In this document: in pieces, positions 41,831 through 42,521 of the stretch
Numbering within the stretch: position 1 is the first letter of the stretch
Layout of the letters: each line of letters opens with the position of its first letter
From: Hyphomicrobiaceae bacterium
GTDB lineage: Bacteria; Pseudomonadota; Alphaproteobacteria; Rhizobiales; Hyphomicrobiaceae
Direction: 5' to 3'
NCBI GenBank assembly: GCA_025359185.1
Contig: JANYHF010000110.1
Location: 1-42,521 of the forward strand
Length of the DNA: 42,521 bases
Position numbers and translations under genes: made by a program
The notes under the pieces: model-generated
What the model was told of the DNA's origin: nothing
Database searches by the model: none
Seen by the model: only the letters and a program-made list of their open reading frames with translations

Positions 41831-42190
41831 ATGCCGTCAAGTGCGGAACGCGCCTTATTGCCCGATAGCGCCGGGATGGACCGCGTCTTTCACGCGCTGT
41901 CCGACCGCACGCGGCGCGGCATTCTTGAGCGGCTGTCGCGGGGTCCGGCGCTGGTGAGTGAGCTGGCAGCGCCCGTGCAGCTGACGCGTATGGCGGTGTC
42001 CAAGCACGTGCGCGTGCTGGAGGAGGCGCGGTTGATCTGTAGAGAGATTGTTGGCAGGGAGCACCGGTGTTCGCTGGCGGCGGAGCCGCTGCAGGAGGTG
42101 GATGCGTGGCTCGGGCCGTATCGGGAGTTCTGGGCGGGGACGCTCGGGGCGCTGGCGAGGTTTGTGGAGGAGGAGGCGGGTGGGGCGTAG
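41831..42190 (+). CDS. ArsR family winged-helix regulator
   Basis: A 119-residue DNA-binding protein from ATG 41831. The winged helix-turn-helix covers about 20-95 (VFHALSDRTRRGILERLSRG, then LVSELAAPVQLTRMAVSKHV for the recognition helix, then RVLEEARLI and REIVGREHRCSL for the wing). No metal-binding Cys pair as in ArsR/SmtB is visible, so it is probably of the non-metal class that pairs with SRPBCC proteins. A TTG at 41801 inside the palindrome opens the same frame but is unlikely as start; ATG 41876 is a third option. Probable autoregulation is through 41791-41810. Confidence 0.88.
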   Translation: MPSSAERALLPDSAGMDRVFHALSDRTRRGILERLSRGPALVSELAAPVQLTRMAVSKHVRVLEEARLICREIVGREHRCSLAAEPLQEVDAWLGPYREFWAGTLGALARFVEEEAGGA

Positions 42191-42475
42191 ACCGGAGCTT
42201 TCCTCACAGCGGTAGGCCTCTCGCAGATGCCCAGCCCACCCTACGGTTTTTTCGTCCGTGGCCGCTTGCTTGGCGGCGATGAGATCGGGCCGCGAAATGA
42301 AATGAGCTGTCAGTCCGCTAGGGTCGTCGATGCGGGCGTCCTGCTGGTCAGTATGCGCATTTAGCTTAACTGACGAAACGCCCTAGTGGCTCGCCCCGGC
42401 TAATTTGACTCATGGGCATTCGGAGCGAACACTGATTCCTGCCTTGTCGGGTGCAACCGACAAGGCAAACCGAAC
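42191..42475. other. Region between arsR and the partial transposase
   Basis: 285 bp with no gene seen. It has an AGCCCACCCTACGG fragment of a dispersed repeat near 42232, followed by six T's. The left end of the IS630-type element probably lies somewhere around 42385-42425 (for example at a TA dinucleotide), but without the right end its terminal repeats cannot be fixed. Confidence 0.4.
42441..42466. repeat. Perfect hairpin just before the transposase start
   Basis: GCCTTGTCGG and CCGACAAGGC pair over 10 bp around the loop GTGCAA, ending 9 bp before ATG 42476. A hairpin so close to the start codon might limit translation of the transposase or be part of the IS end. Confidence 0.7.
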
Positions 42476-42521
42476 ATGGCAGCAAAGAAATTCATTGTCG
42501 AACTCGACGCGGACGAACGTG
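42476..42521 (+). CDS. IS630-family transposase, N-terminal fragment (runs off window)
   Basis: Only 15 codons are visible (MAAKKFIVELDADER). They match the typical beginning of IS630-type transposases, which start with KKyIVxLsxxER before a helix-turn-helix. The call rests on this short similarity and the end-of-window position. The frame is open to the edge. Confidence 0.55.
   Translation, partial: MAAKKFIVELDADER

Overview
The window is a GC-rich chromosomal stretch that looks alphaproteobacterial, most probably Rhizobiales/Hyphomicrobiales. The grounds are family-level. They include a petABC operon with separate cytochrome b and c1 genes next to mtnP and trmL, an orphan NDUFS4-like complex I accessory subunit, and a double cold-shock-domain protein followed by a DUF192 gene. 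There is also a K+-independent H+-pyrophosphatase, a rpiA-gor pair, and many short palindromic intergenic repeats of the kind common in this group. No species can be named from the sequence alone. Coding density is high and no phage or CRISPR is present. The only mobile-element signal is the first codons of an IS630-type transposase at the right edge.

Layout. 1-7.8 kb is a polyamine block: potF, potG and potH (putrescine ABC importer, minus strand, with potI presumably beyond the left edge), a divergent GntR/FCD regulator, puuA (gamma-glutamylputrescine synthetase) and spuC (putrescine aminotransferase). Two intergenic TGTGATCAC sites may be the regulator's operators. A long hairpin made of CCCTAAT-like repeats separates puuA from spuC. 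8.1-13.6 kb carries an extensin-like lipoprotein, mtnP, the bc1 complex operon petA-petB-petC and trmL. 13.6-19.1 kb holds a pure RTX-repeat secreted protein, a TauE/SafE permease, a small conserved protein, threonine aldolase, a small periplasmic protein, an EamA transporter and phosphoglycolate phosphatase. 19.3-25.5 kb reads rightwards: succinate-semialdehyde dehydrogenase plus a Uma2 nuclease-fold protein, rpiA-gor, then an SDR with a proline-racemase-family enzyme that has Ser/Cys active-site residues. 25.5-30 kb reads leftwards: NDUFS4-like subunit, an autotransporter-like outer-membrane protein, a fatty acid hydroxylase-type enzyme, tRNA-Pro(TGG), DUF192 and the cold-shock protein. 30.5-35.3 kb has a glyoxalase, H+-PPase with a clear terminator, CorA and a PKHD-type dioxygenase.

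35.3-40.6 kb is the most unusual part. It is a co-directional triad of a 920-residue OmpA-type protein with five internal repeats, a 36-residue membrane miniprotein, and a 714-residue membrane-anchored Pro/Ala-rich protein with three helix-hairpin-helix-like domains. I propose it as a candidate undescribed envelope system; the function is not known to me. The window ends with DUF1272, a divergent SRPBCC/ArsR pair whose promoter region holds a perfect 20-bp palindrome, and the IS630 start.

Functional reading: putrescine is imported by PotFGH(I) and degraded through PuuA and/or SpuC towards GABA and succinate semialdehyde, which the GabD-like enzyme could oxidise. Respiration (bc1, complex I accessory subunit) and pyrophosphate energetics are core functions. 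The remainder is envelope, transport and small-molecule metabolism.
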